Assembly (NCBI GenBank): GCA_963773875.1
Contig: CAVZCV010000020.1
Coordinates: 124,001-188,000 of the forward strand
Direction of reading: 5' to 3'
DNA: 64,000 nt
Source of the DNA: CAVTYH01 sp963773875
Lineage (GTDB): Bacteria > Planctomycetota > Planctomycetia > Pirellulales > JADZDJ01
Under the pieces are notes generated by a model. That model searched no databases. It was not told the DNA's origin and was given only the letters and a program-made list of their open reading frames with translations. Below, piece by piece: positions 47,048-56,467 of the stretch; the first letter of the stretch is position 1; every line of letters begins with the position of its first letter. The position numbers were made by a program, and so were the translations under genes.

Positions 47048-49558
47048 GTGAGACCCCGCCGATTGCAATTTTTGTTAATGCTGGTCATGGCGAACACAGC
47101 TATGCTGTTTCGCTCGCCGGTAAGTCACAACTGCTCAAGGCGCAAGACCGTCTTCTGCAACTTGGCGCACCTGGCAATCCAGAAGCCGATCTGGTCAAAG
47201 CCTCTGCTTATTTCATACCGGCGGCGGTTGGCAAGTCCGGCATTACTCATCGTTACCGCCGAAGTGGCACCTGGATGGCACATTTACTCGACGACACAGC
47301 AGCCCGGCGGCCCTGTTAAAACGAAGATCAAACTCAACAACTCCTCCGATTTTAAGCTGGCCGGCGATTTCAAACCGCTGAAGCCGCCGGAGATGCATCG
47401 CTATGAAGACATTTATCCGAATCTGCAAGTCGAAGAGCATCAGGGCACTGTCACGTGGATTGCGCCGATTGAGTTATCAGCAGGAATTAATCCGTCAAAG
47501 CTTGAAATCAACGGAGCCGTGAATGCCCAGGTTTGTTCAACGTCATGCCTGGCGCCGAAGGACTATAAATTTGTCGCTGCGCTAGGCAAACCTTCGCGGG
47601 AAGTGGAAGCGGCGATCGAAAAGATAAATGCAAGCGAATTGGGGCCGACAAAAACTGAAGCGCCGGGAGTGGCGTTTTACAAATCGAACGCATCGCATGC
47701 CACGCTTAGCGGCACGCTCGAACCTAGCGTGACGGCACCGGGGACAATCGCCAAATTAGTCATCACCGCTCAACCGGCGCCTGGCTGGCACATTTACGCA
47801 CTCGCGGAAAAGGACCCCAACGATGTGTCCAAACCGACACTGATTGTTCTCACCGATACTACCGGCTTACGCTACAAACCGGCCGCGCCAAGCGCCACAC
47901 CAATTGAAAAGTCAACAACAGTCAACGCCAGCGGCAAAGTGCAATATTACGACAAGCCGGTTTCATGGACGGTTGAGATCGAAGTTCCCCGTGAAGCCAA
48001 ACCCGGGAAGTACACCATCGGCGGACTCGTTGGCTATCAGACATGCGAAGAGAACTCTTGCGACCCACCTCAGGCCGCTGGGTTCGAGGGTGCCCTAACC
48101 GTTGGAAGCGCGCCGGCGGCCACCGGTTTACCGCTCCTTTTCAAGCCAGCAAAATATTCCGATGCAGCGAGAATTGCCTCAGGCGATACGCCCAAACAAT
48201 CGGCTGTACCTCCGTCCCGCGAGCAAATCGGCGAATCGTCGACCAGTGTCGCCGGCCTCTTTCCGCAACTCTCGATCAAAGAGCTCAATGGCTCGTCGAG
48301 TGAATCGCTGTTTGTAATCCTCGGCACCGCATTCATAGGTGGGCTGATTTTGAATTTCATGCCCTGCGTGTTGCCTGTCATTGGACTGAAGGTGCTTTCC
48401 TTTGTGGAGCAGAGTCATCATAGTCGAGGTCGTATTCTTGCGCTGAATCTATGGTTTTCCTTGGGCCTGATGTCGGTCTTTATGGCACTGGCCGTGCTTG
48501 CATCTGGAGCAAGCTTGGGTTTGAGAAGTGAAAACTTGGCGTGGGGAGAGCAATTTAACTCCACCGCATTCAACATCGTGCTCTGTGGAGTGGTTTTTTC
48601 GATGGCGCTCAGTTTTTTGGGCGTGTGGGAAATTCCAATTCCAGGTTTTGCAGGTTCCGGCAAAGCCGCTCATGTCGCGGCCCAAGAAGGTGCGGCGGGC
48701 GCATTTGCAAAGGGTATACTATCGACCGTCCTTGCAACTCCATGCAGCGGTCCGCTGCTGGGCGCCGTGTTTGGATTCACGTTGCGACAGCCCTCGACTG
48801 TTACTTTTGCGGTGTTCGGAGCGATCGGTTTCGGTATGGCGTCGCCATATTTGGTGATCGGCGCGTTCCCACGCCTTGTGAGTCGGCTGCCAAAACCCGG
48901 CGCCTGGATGGATACGTTCAAGCATATCATGGGTTTCGTACTGTTGGGCACCGTCGTATTTCTGTTTACATTTCTAGATCGCCATTACTTGGTGGCCACA
49001 TTCGGCATGCTGATGGGTCTCTGGGCCGCACTGTGGTGGGTTGGTCGAACTTCGTTAACCGCAGAGCTGGGCACGAAACTTCGCTCTTGGTTGCAAGGGG
49101 CGGTCGTCGCAGTTGCACTCGGTTATCTTTCGTTTAGCTGGCTGGTTGAAGGGCCATCTCTGTTGGAATGGCAACCGTTCACGCCACATGCACTAGCGCG
49201 CTACCGTGCCGAAGGTAAAACCGTGATGGTCGATTTCACGGCCAGTTGGTGTTTGACCTGCAAAACGAATTTGAAATTCGCCATCAACACGCCCGAAGTT
49301 CGCGAAGCAGCCGAACGACTGGGTGTCGTTCCGCTCCTAGCAGACTTTTCCGATGTCGACGGCTCACCCGACGTAAAGCAAATGCTGGCCGCGCTTAGGA
49401 GTCGATCCATCCCGCTGCTGGCCTTTTTCCCAGCCGACCGTCCCGACCAAGCGTTGGTCTTGCGCGACCTGATTTCAAAGCGAGAAGTCGTCGATGCCCT
49501 CAAACTTGCAGGCCCGTCACGCACCGTGACAACCGCCAAAGAAACCGCAATGCAGTAG
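47048..49558 (+). CDS. dsbD: Thiol:disulfide interchange protein DsbD (two compensating frameshifts near the N-terminus)
   Basis: GTG at 47048 after AGAGGG is the best start and opens a signal peptide (RRLQFLLMLVMANTA). Between about 47100-47125 and 47240 the proper frame is displaced: the neighbouring frame reads SQLLKAQDRLLQLGAPGNPE and ADLVKASAYFIPAAVG, then returns to the main frame. Next are two DsbD-alpha-like domains (EVAPGWHIYSTTQQPGGPVK; PAPGWHIYALAEKDPND). The membrane domain holds the Cys pair in NFMPCVLPVIGLKVLSF and VLATPCSGPLLGAV, and the C-terminal thioredoxin domain has TASWCLTCKTN. DsbD carries reducing power from cytoplasmic thioredoxin to periplasmic thiols and cytochrome c maturation. 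Confidence 0.92.
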   Translation: MRPRRLQFLLMLVMANTAMLFRSPVSHNCSRRKTVFCNLAHLAIQKPIWSKPLLISYRRRLASPALLIVTAEVAPGWHIYSTTQQPGGPVKTKIKLNNSSDFKLAGDFKPLKPPEMHRYEDIYPNLQVEEHQGTVTWIAPIELSAGINPSKLEINGAVNAQVCSTSCLAPKDYKFVAALGKPSREVEAAIEKINASELGPTKTEAPGVAFYKSNASHATLSGTLEPSVTAPGTIAKLVITAQPAPGWHIYALAEKDPNDVSKPTLIVLTDTTGLRYKPAAPSATPIEKSTTVNASGKVQYYDKPVSWTVEIEVPREAKPGKYTIGGLVGYQTCEENSCDPPQAAGFEGALTVGSAPAATGLPLLFKPAKYSDAARIASGDTPKQSAVPPSREQIGESSTSVAGLFPQLSIKELNGSSSESLFVILGTAFIGGLILNFMPCVLPVIGLKVLSFVEQSHHSRGRILALNLWFSLGLMSVFMALAVLASGASLGLRSENLAWGEQFNSTAFNIVLCGVVFSMALSFLGVWEIPIPGFAGSGKAAHVAAQEGAAGAFAKGILSTVLATPCSGPLLGAVFGFTLRQPSTVTFAVFGAIGFGMASPYLVIGAFPRLVSRLPKPGAWMDTFKHIMGFVLLGTVVFLFTFLDRHYLVATFGMLMGLWAALWWVGRTSLTAELGTKLRSWLQGAVVAVALGYLSFSWLVEGPSLLEWQPFTPHALARYRAEGKTVMVDFTASWCLTCKTNLKFAINTPEVREAAERLGVVPLLADFSDVDGSPDVKQMLAALRSRSIPLLAFFPADRPDQALVLRDLISKREVVDALKLAGPSRTVTTAKETAMQ

Positions 49559-49585
49559 TTGATTGCGGCTTGTCATTACTCGCAC

Positions 49586-50645
49586 TCACCCCCAAACCGC
49601 TCCCTTCGGTCCATCAGCAATGTGGCCGATCTGCCAGCTCTCTAGTCCGCAGTCGGCAAGCTGTCCGCGGATGCTGTCCGCATAATACGGGCTGGCGACA
49701 AGCACTAGTCCAATGCCACCGTTGAAAACCTGGTCCATTTCTGACTGCTCGACTTCGCCAAGCTTTTGCAGCCACGTGAAAATCGGCGGAACAGGCCAAC
49801 TGTGGCGGCGAATGATTGCACGACGATTTTCCGGAATAATGCGGCCGAGGTTTTCAAGCAGCCCCCCGCCGGTGATGTGTGCAATGCCGTGTACTACGTC
49901 TTTCACTCGGTAATGACTAAGCACATGCCGCACAGGCTTCACGTAAATTCGCGTCGGCGTCATAAGGACATCGCAGACTGAGCCGCCAATGTCATCGACA
50001 ATGTCGCTTGCGCGTATTTTGGCAATATCGAAGACGATTTTCCGCGCCAAGCTGTAGCCGTTGGAATGTAAACCGCTGGAGGCCACGCCAATCACAAGGT
50101 CGCCATCGGCAATCGCTTTGCCATCGATGATGCGGTTCCGCTCGACCACGCCGACGCAAAAGCCGGCCAAGTCGTAGTCTCCGCGAGCGTACAAGTCGGG
50201 CATGATGGCGGTTTCGCCGCCTAAAAGGGAACAGTCTGCTTCCAAGCACGCGACAGAAATGCCTTGCACGATTTGCTCCAGCATCGGCGGATCATCGTGT
50301 GACATCGCCACATAGTCGAGAAAAAACAGTGGTTCCGCGCCGCAGCAAAGGGCATCGTTGACGCTCATCGCCACTAGATCAATGCCCACCGTATCGTGCT
50401 TGCCGGTCAATTGGGCGACTTTAAGCTTAGTGCCCACGCCGTCGGTGCAACTGACTAGGACCGGATTTTGATAATTGCGCAAAAAGATGATTAGCGAAAT
50501 CGAGCTGGTAAAGTCCGGCGAAGCCGCCGTCCAAGGGAATGACTCGCGGCGAAAAAGTGCGATGTAACAACGGCGGCAGCCGAGCCATGCTCTGGCGGTA
50601 CAATTCCAGATCGACGCCAGCATCTTTATAAGTGGCTTTGGCCAT
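49586..50645 (-). CDS. purM: Phosphoribosylformylglycinamidine cyclo-ligase PurM (frameshifted)
   Basis: The N-terminus MAKATYKDAGVDLELYRQSM with IPLDGGFAGLYQLDFANHLF starts at 50645. The rest, from NYQNPVLVSCTDGVGTKLKV through DLVAMSVNDALCCGAEPLFF, SLLGGETAIMPDLYARGDYD, ASSGLHSNGYSLARK, HITGGGLLENLGRIIP and NGGIGLVLVASP, is in another frame. Dropping one base from the five-base T run (plus-strand AAAAA at 50481-50485) joins them. PurM closes the imidazole ring (FGAM to AIR) in purine synthesis. An essential-type gene with every motif intact makes a consensus error by far the likeliest reason for the shift. It converges on dsbD. Confidence 0.94.
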
Positions 50646-50823
50646 TGTAGTCCGCATCTAGAAAATTGAGACGCGATTGTACGGCTGTCTGGTTGTCATC
50701 GGAAGGGGCCGAACAATCCACGTTAATTCGGCGATTCGCTTGCGAGGATCTCTCACCTTCAGGAGAATTAACGCTTCAACAAGAGTTGCGATAGAAAATG
50801 TTGCAATCATGGAGCCGATACCC

Positions 50824-51615
50824 ATGCGACAGTCGTCAAATCTCGCCGCAGTTTTTGCCATCACAATCGTAGTTGAGGCGGTAGCAAATGGCTTCGCCTC
50901 AGAGGCCGCGAATTCGCGGCCCAATCCGCCGTCGGTATCAAGCTTCGCTCCCGCAGAAGATTTGCTGAGTGAGGTCAACTTTTACGTAAATCGCATTGAG
51001 GAAGCGATTGCGGACAAAAATGAGTTTGACGACGCGGCAATGACTCGTCTCCGCAAAGATGCAAACACGTTGGCCGCGATTTTTTTGGCATTGGGCCTGC
51101 ATGACGATCATGCAAATCGCTTCCACGATCGTGCGCCTGAACTGGTCAAAACTGCGGGACAGATTGCGAAGGCTACCGATTTAGCAGAAGCTCGCACGGC
51201 GCTCGTACTACTCAACTCGGCCATGGCCCACAGCGGCGCGTCAAGCGACAATGGCGGAAAGCTGACTTGGGATAAGAATGTCGCGTCGTTCGAAGAGTTG
51301 ATGAAGCAAGTGCCGAGTATTAATTCCGCTCTGAAGCGCGCAGTGACGCCCGAACGATTGAAAGCTATGCAACACCAATCGGCAGCGCATTCGGCTGCGC
51401 TCGCGGCAGTTGCCCAAACGGTAATGGCGGACACGAGTTGCGTAAAAAATCCTGGCGATCTTCAAAAATGGTACGACTATTGCGCGGAAATGCGAACCGC
51501 CGCCGGTGCAGTGAACGCGGCGATCCATGCGCAAGACCAGGAAGCCACGACGAAAGCTATGGCCCGATTGGCCACCTCGTGCGAAACGTGTCATAGAGTG
51601 TTCCGCAAGGAATGA
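50824..51615 (+). CDS. Cytochrome c'-like protein, secreted
   Basis: About 263 residues. The start at 50824 (MRQSSNLAAVF...) gives a signal peptide ending near ANGFA; an ATG at 50809 is five codons longer. The mature part is almost wholly helical, and the only heme motif is at the extreme C-terminus: LATSCETCHRVFRKE (CxxCH). One CxxCH at the end of a helix bundle is the hallmark of cytochrome c'-type proteins, which bind NO/CO or transfer electrons in the periplasm. The length is about twice that of classical cytochrome c', suggesting two helix bundles of which one binds heme; that is inference. dsbD, needed for cytochrome c maturation, lies nearby. Confidence 0.75.
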   Translation: MRQSSNLAAVFAITIVVEAVANGFASEAANSRPNPPSVSSFAPAEDLLSEVNFYVNRIEEAIADKNEFDDAAMTRLRKDANTLAAIFLALGLHDDHANRFHDRAPELVKTAGQIAKATDLAEARTALVLLNSAMAHSGASSDNGGKLTWDKNVASFEELMKQVPSINSALKRAVTPERLKAMQHQSAAHSAALAAVAQTVMADTSCVKNPGDLQKWYDYCAEMRTAAGAVNAAIHAQDQEATTKAMARLATSCETCHRVFRKE

Positions 51616-51965
51616 CTTTCTATTTCACCCCCGAGGACGGGTCGGAACTCGGAGAGTTTAAATGTTCGTTGAATTTCGCTCGCGTTTGCAAGCTCTGTGT
51701 CCTCCGCGGTTCAATCGCGCCGGCAAACTCTGCGTATACTTCTCGACACGCAGGAATGTGGTATCTTTTCGATGCGTCATATGTGCGCCAATGGTTCCGA
51801 AATTTTGCGGATTGTGGATGGATTCATTGAACTTTGTGACGCTGTGTCTCATGGAGGTGGTATGTTACTTGGGCAGTCCCAGCGCGACGGGATTGGCTCC
51901 AAGTCCGTGGGGAGTGCAGTGCCAAATCCTCGCCGGCGCTGTGCTTGCCAAGTTCGGAGCGACCC
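51616..51965. other. Intergenic region before glgX, nothing recognised
   Basis: 350 bp with short open frames only, none with a recognisable family. It presumably holds the glgX promoter. Confidence 0.4.
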
Positions 51966-54134
51966 ATGCCAGCTGATCTTCCGAATCGTTCCGATTCAAC
52001 CTCCGGCGAAAGGAGATCGTCCGTGCTGAAATCTGCGCTGCCGCATCCCGTTCTCCAATTCACGCATCCACTTCCATACGGGGCTATTGTTCACGAAGGG
52101 GGCGTACAGTTTGTCGTGTTCAGTCGCTCGGCCACCGCCATGCGGCTGTTGCTCTATCATCGGGCGGATGATCGCGAGCCAAGTGAAATCATTCCGTTTG
52201 ACCGCGAGAACGATCGCTGGGGCGATATCTGGAGCATTTTCGTGCCCAATGCTGGGCCGGGCCAGTTGTATCATTTCCAGGCCGACGGGCCGTTTGATCC
52301 TGAACATGGCCAGCGATTTAACGGCAAGGCGCGGCTCATTGATCCATACTCCCAAGCGCTCGCCGGTCATTTCTTGCCGAGCGATGACGGCATTGTCCGT
52401 CCGCCGAAATCCGTCGTCGTCGATGAAGCATTCGATTGGGAGAGCGATAGACACCTGAAGCGACCGCTTGCAGACACCGTCATTTACGAAATGCACGTTC
52501 GCGGATTCACGCGCGACGCCACTAGTGGAGTCGAGCATCCTGGCACCTATCTGGGTGTCATCGAAAAGATTCCGTATCTAAAGTCGCTCGGTGTCACCGC
52601 CGTCGAGTTGATGCCGGTGGCGGAGTTTCCAATGGAATCGCCCTGGGGTCAGAGACTCGAACGGCCCAATTACTGGGGTTACGATCCCTTGGCGTTTTTC
52701 GCGCCGCACCAAGGCTACGCTGCCGGCAGCGATCCCGGCTGCCAGGTGAATGAGTTCAAGCAGATGGTTAAAGCTCTGCACGCCGCAGGCATCGAAGTGA
52801 TCCTGGATGTCGTGTTCAATCACACCGCCGAAGGCAATGAGCTTGGGCCCACGCTGAGTTTTAAGGGGCTGGAAAACAAGGTTTATTACATGCTCGGCAA
52901 TGGCGGCAGTTTTTACCGCAACTTCACTGGCTGCGGAAACACGATCAATGGCAATCATCCCATTGTTCGCGAAATGCTATTCCTTTGCCTGCGGCACTGG
53001 GTGCAAACGTACCACATCGATGGCTTTCGTTTCGACCTGGCGTCGATTCTCAGCCGCAATCGAAATGGCGAAATCATTCCAAATCCGCCGGTCGTGGAAT
53101 TAATTGCGGAAGATCCGCTCTTGTCTGACACGAAGGTGATTGCCGAGGCGTGGGATGCCGCGGGCGCCTATCAGGTCGGCTCCTTTGCCAATTTGCGCTG
53201 GGCAGAATGGAACGGGCGATATCGCGACGATGCACGTCAATATTGGCGGGGCGATCCGCACATGGTTGGCGAAATTGCCACGAGGCTGGCAGGCAGCGCG
53301 GATTTGTATCAGGCAGGCGGCCGACAGCCCTATCACAGTATCAACTTCATTACCAGCCATGATGGGTTTCCGCTAAACGATTTGGTTAGCTATTCGTATA
53401 AACACAATGAAGACAACGGCGAAGGCAACCGCGACGGCGATGACAACAACCATAGCGCCAATTACGGCGTGGAAGGGCCGACGCGCAAAAAGAACATTGA
53501 AATCATTCGCCAGCGACAGATCAAGAACTTTCTCGCAACGCTGTTATTAAGCCAAGGCGTGCCAATGCTTCTGGCCGGCGATGAGTGCCGCCGCACGCAG
53601 CGTGGCAACAATAACGCCTACTGTCAGGACAATCAAATCTCCTGGTTCGATTGGACGCTCATCGAAAAACACCCGGATCTGGTGCGATTCGCCAAAACAT
53701 TAATCGCATTTCGACGCGGGAACCCTACTCTCCGCCGTCGTACGTTTCTTAGCGGAATTCCGGCGCGGTATGGCGAGTTGCCTGACGTCAGCTGGTTCAA
53801 TCCTGAAGGTCGCGGCATCGAGTGGACGAACGGTGAGCAAGGCTTGGTTTGCATCTTTGGTGCGCCACCGCGCACCGAGCGCACGGAGCGCGAGCGACGC
53901 GATTTGCTTGGCGAGAAATCTCGGCATGTCATGATCATGCTCAATCCCGTTGGCCAGCCGCGCGAATTTGTGGTGCCCGAGCTCGTGCGGACCATCCGTT
54001 GGCGGCAATTTATCGACACAGCGGCGGAATCACCGGCCGACATCTTTCCCAATTTGGATGGACCGGAACCGCCGCTGACCGGGCCAACCAAGCTGGCTGA
54101 GCGATCGCTGGTGTGCTATGTCGCCAGCGGCTAA
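51966..54134 (+). CDS. glgX: Glycogen debranching enzyme GlgX (isoamylase-type, GH13)
   Basis: 722 residues from the ATG at 51966, which has GGAG 6-9 bases upstream. An N-terminal CBM48 domain (THPLPYGAIVHEGGVQFVVF) is followed by the GH13 barrel: VIYEMHVRGFTRD, VILDVVFNHTAEGNE (region I), HIDGFRFDLASILS with the nucleophile Asp (II), KVIAEAWDAAGAY with the acid/base Glu (III) and NFITSHDGFPLNDLVSYSYK (IV). GlgX removes alpha-1,6 branches from phosphorylase-limit glycogen. No other glycogen gene is adjacent. Full family length and no frame problem are seen. Confidence 0.95.
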   Translation: MPADLPNRSDSTSGERRSSVLKSALPHPVLQFTHPLPYGAIVHEGGVQFVVFSRSATAMRLLLYHRADDREPSEIIPFDRENDRWGDIWSIFVPNAGPGQLYHFQADGPFDPEHGQRFNGKARLIDPYSQALAGHFLPSDDGIVRPPKSVVVDEAFDWESDRHLKRPLADTVIYEMHVRGFTRDATSGVEHPGTYLGVIEKIPYLKSLGVTAVELMPVAEFPMESPWGQRLERPNYWGYDPLAFFAPHQGYAAGSDPGCQVNEFKQMVKALHAAGIEVILDVVFNHTAEGNELGPTLSFKGLENKVYYMLGNGGSFYRNFTGCGNTINGNHPIVREMLFLCLRHWVQTYHIDGFRFDLASILSRNRNGEIIPNPPVVELIAEDPLLSDTKVIAEAWDAAGAYQVGSFANLRWAEWNGRYRDDARQYWRGDPHMVGEIATRLAGSADLYQAGGRQPYHSINFITSHDGFPLNDLVSYSYKHNEDNGEGNRDGDDNNHSANYGVEGPTRKKNIEIIRQRQIKNFLATLLLSQGVPMLLAGDECRRTQRGNNNAYCQDNQISWFDWTLIEKHPDLVRFAKTLIAFRRGNPTLRRRTFLSGIPARYGELPDVSWFNPEGRGIEWTNGEQGLVCIFGAPPRTERTERERRDLLGEKSRHVMIMLNPVGQPREFVVPELVRTIRWRQFIDTAAESPADIFPNLDGPEPPLTGPTKLAERSLVCYVASG

Positions 54135-54179
54135 TGTGCAGATCGTTCCGCTGAGAAGTTCGCTCAATTGGCTATTATC

Positions 54180-55195
54180 TTATTTGCTCGCTGCTGCGCC
54201 GAATGTAGGTACGTCGAGATCTTTGATTTCAAACGGTACGGCCACTTCGTGAACATCGGCGGCAGCCGCAAATCGCATGGTGACGATGCGGCCCGTATTT
54301 CCGAAACCGGCGCTACCGCTGGTGTTGGGATTGAACGCCATGCCACTAAAGATCTCATGCTCCTGACTAAATTCATCGACGAAAGCCACTTTCGTAACGA
54401 TTGCCTTCGGCAGGGCTTGATTGGGACCCACCCAGCCATGAAATTGCTTCACGGCTTCGTCGCCTTTGCTCTCGATCGCGTATTGCACAGACCCGGATTC
54501 CAATTCTGCTTTGGTTAACCTAATGCTTAGATCGGGAGTGAGTTCGGTCCATTCGTCACTTACCGAAAAGGAGATATCCACCGGCGGCATTGTTTTACCC
54601 ACTAGGGCCGAGATTGTTCCTTTGACCCTTGCCAATCGGGTTGGGATCGGATTCTGATCCAGATTGACATTTACATTTACACTCGTCGGCTGCAGCGAAC
54701 CGAACCACGGCGCCTGGGCCGGCATGCGATGCGGAAATTGATAGTACCGCTGCTGTTGCTGCTGACCGATTCGCCGGCCGAATGGATTTAATTTCGCGAT
54801 CAGCTGCTGCTGTTCCGGCTGCTTGGCATCTGCCGGCGCAAATCGTTGCCGTTCTCATCGACCGCTTCGATAACCTCGGTTTGCTGTCCAAGTGCCAAAA
54901 TGTCGAGCTCTTTAAGGATCTTCACCTGGCCATAGATGTTGATCGAGCGGCTAGTCGAGTTTTGCTTGAGAGTACGATTAGCTTGCGCCGAGATTTGCGA
55001 CCAATCGAATTCCAGCCGCTTTGCTAAAATATCCGGAGTTAACTCGTCGTCCTTTTCCGAAGACTTAGTGCTCTTTCCGTCAGATTTAGCGGTAGGATTT
55101 GCTTCATCGGCAAGAACCACAGGCCTACTGACCCAAAAGCCGCCGATCGCGCAGGCAAAAACGAAGACAATTACTCTTACCGAGGTAGCTTGCAT
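54180..55195 (-). CDS. Secreted hypothetical protein (frameshifted)
   Basis: The start at 55195 opens a signal sequence (VRVIVFVFACAIGGFWVSRP). The mature part continues DELTPDILAKRLEFDWSQIS and NIYGQVKILKELDILALGQQ. At about 54835 (a GG on the plus strand) one base appears missing. The next frame then reads ADAKQPEQQQLIAKLNPFGR, a Gln-rich stretch, FGSLQPTSVNVNVNLDQNP, and a beta-rich C-terminal part up to FGAAASK. Joined length is about 338 residues. I do not recognise the family. It is probably periplasmic or surface-exposed and stands alone between glgX and the divergent ion channel. Confidence 0.65.
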
Positions 55196-55302
55196 GTGGT
55201 TGCCTCCCCCTAAAATTTCGATTTCTACTAGATTACTATTCCGCCACAGCTAAGCACACGCGGCATATTTTATAACTTTTGGAATCCTTGGAGACTCTCT
55301 GC

Positions 55303-56445
55303 ATGCATGTAATTTTCGGTGTCGCTGGAGCAACTCTTATCGTGTTGCTACTGGTAGATGCGTTCGAAACGACGATTTTGCCGCGACGGGTCACGCATCG
55401 ATTTCGCTTTGCGAGGCTCTATTATATGACCACGTGGCGCCTCTGGCGGCGGATCGCCTTACGAATTCATTCGTCGCGAGCACGCGAATCTTTCCTGAGT
55501 GTTTTTGGTCCAATTTCATTGCTCGGGCTCTTGGGTATATGGGTAGTTGGACTAATAGTTGGATTTGCACTAATCCACTGGTCCCTCGGCACGATCGTGC
55601 ATCCCGATTCAGAAATGCACTTGGCGAATTATATCTACTGGAGTGGTGGCACATTCTTCACGTTGGGTTACGGAGATATTACCCCGACCACGCTTTTGGG
55701 CCGTGCCCTGGCCGTCACGGAAGCCGGGATGGGTTTCGGGTTTTTGGCCCTCATCATTGGGTATTTGCCTGTTATTTATCAGACATTTTCCAAGCGTGAA
55801 GCGCTGATTGCACTCTTGGACGCAAGGGCAGGTTCACCCCCAACGGCCAGTCAATTTTTGCTACGACTCGGTCGTTCCGGCGACATACCGGCCGTCGATT
55901 CGTTCCTGGCCGAATGGGAACGCTGGTCGGCCGAGTTGCTGGAAAGCCATCTGTCGTTTCCAGTGCTCAGCTACTACCGATCGCAACATGATAATCAATC
56001 GTGGCTCGCGGCGCTCACGACTATGCTCGACACCTGTGCGGTATTTATTTCAACAATCGACAAGCAAAATAAGTTTCAGGCAGAACTCACATTTGCGATG
56101 AGTCGGCACGCCGCCGTCGATTTGGCGCTGATTCTGAAAACGCCGCCGGAGCTGCCAAAATCCGATCGCCTGCCGGCCAGTCAAATCATAGATCTTCGAA
56201 ATGCTCTTGGGGGCGCCGGATTTGCCCTTCGTGATTCAATTGCCGCAGATGTAAAACTGGCGGAACTCCGCGAATTGTATGAACCGTTTGTATGTGCGCT
56301 CGCCAAGCGTTTAATGTTTATGCTGCCCGACTTCGTTCCCGCAAAGCAGTCGCCGGATAATTGGCAACGCAGTTCATGGAAAAAACGCGTGCCCGATCTT
56401 GCAAGCTTGCCGGTTGAGGCGAGCATTGATGGGCACTTTAGGTAG
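55303..56445 (+). CDS. Two-helix potassium channel with large C-terminal domain
   Basis: About 380 residues from the ATG at 55303; the open frame upstream uses a TTG. Hydrophobic segments are HVIFGVAGATLIVLLLVDAF, ISLLGLLGIWVVGLIVGFAL, the pore loop YWSGGTFFTLGYGDITPTT with the K+ filter TLGYGD, and MGFGFLALIIGYLPVIYQTF. The cytoplasmic part of about 200 residues is helical (LLRLGRSGDIPAVDSFLAEW, LESHLSFPVLSYYRSQHDNQ) and is not an RCK/TrkA_N domain, so the gating signal is unknown. It probably conducts K+ across the inner membrane. Confidence 0.87.
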   Translation: MHVIFGVAGATLIVLLLVDAFETTILPRRVTHRFRFARLYYMTTWRLWRRIALRIHSSRARESFLSVFGPISLLGLLGIWVVGLIVGFALIHWSLGTIVHPDSEMHLANYIYWSGGTFFTLGYGDITPTTLLGRALAVTEAGMGFGFLALIIGYLPVIYQTFSKREALIALLDARAGSPPTASQFLLRLGRSGDIPAVDSFLAEWERWSAELLESHLSFPVLSYYRSQHDNQSWLAALTTMLDTCAVFISTIDKQNKFQAELTFAMSRHAAVDLALILKTPPELPKSDRLPASQIIDLRNALGGAGFALRDSIAADVKLAELRELYEPFVCALAKRLMFMLPDFVPAKQSPDNWQRSSWKKRVPDLASLPVEASIDGHFR

Positions 56446-56467
56446 CGCACCGTGAGGCGATTGTCGG

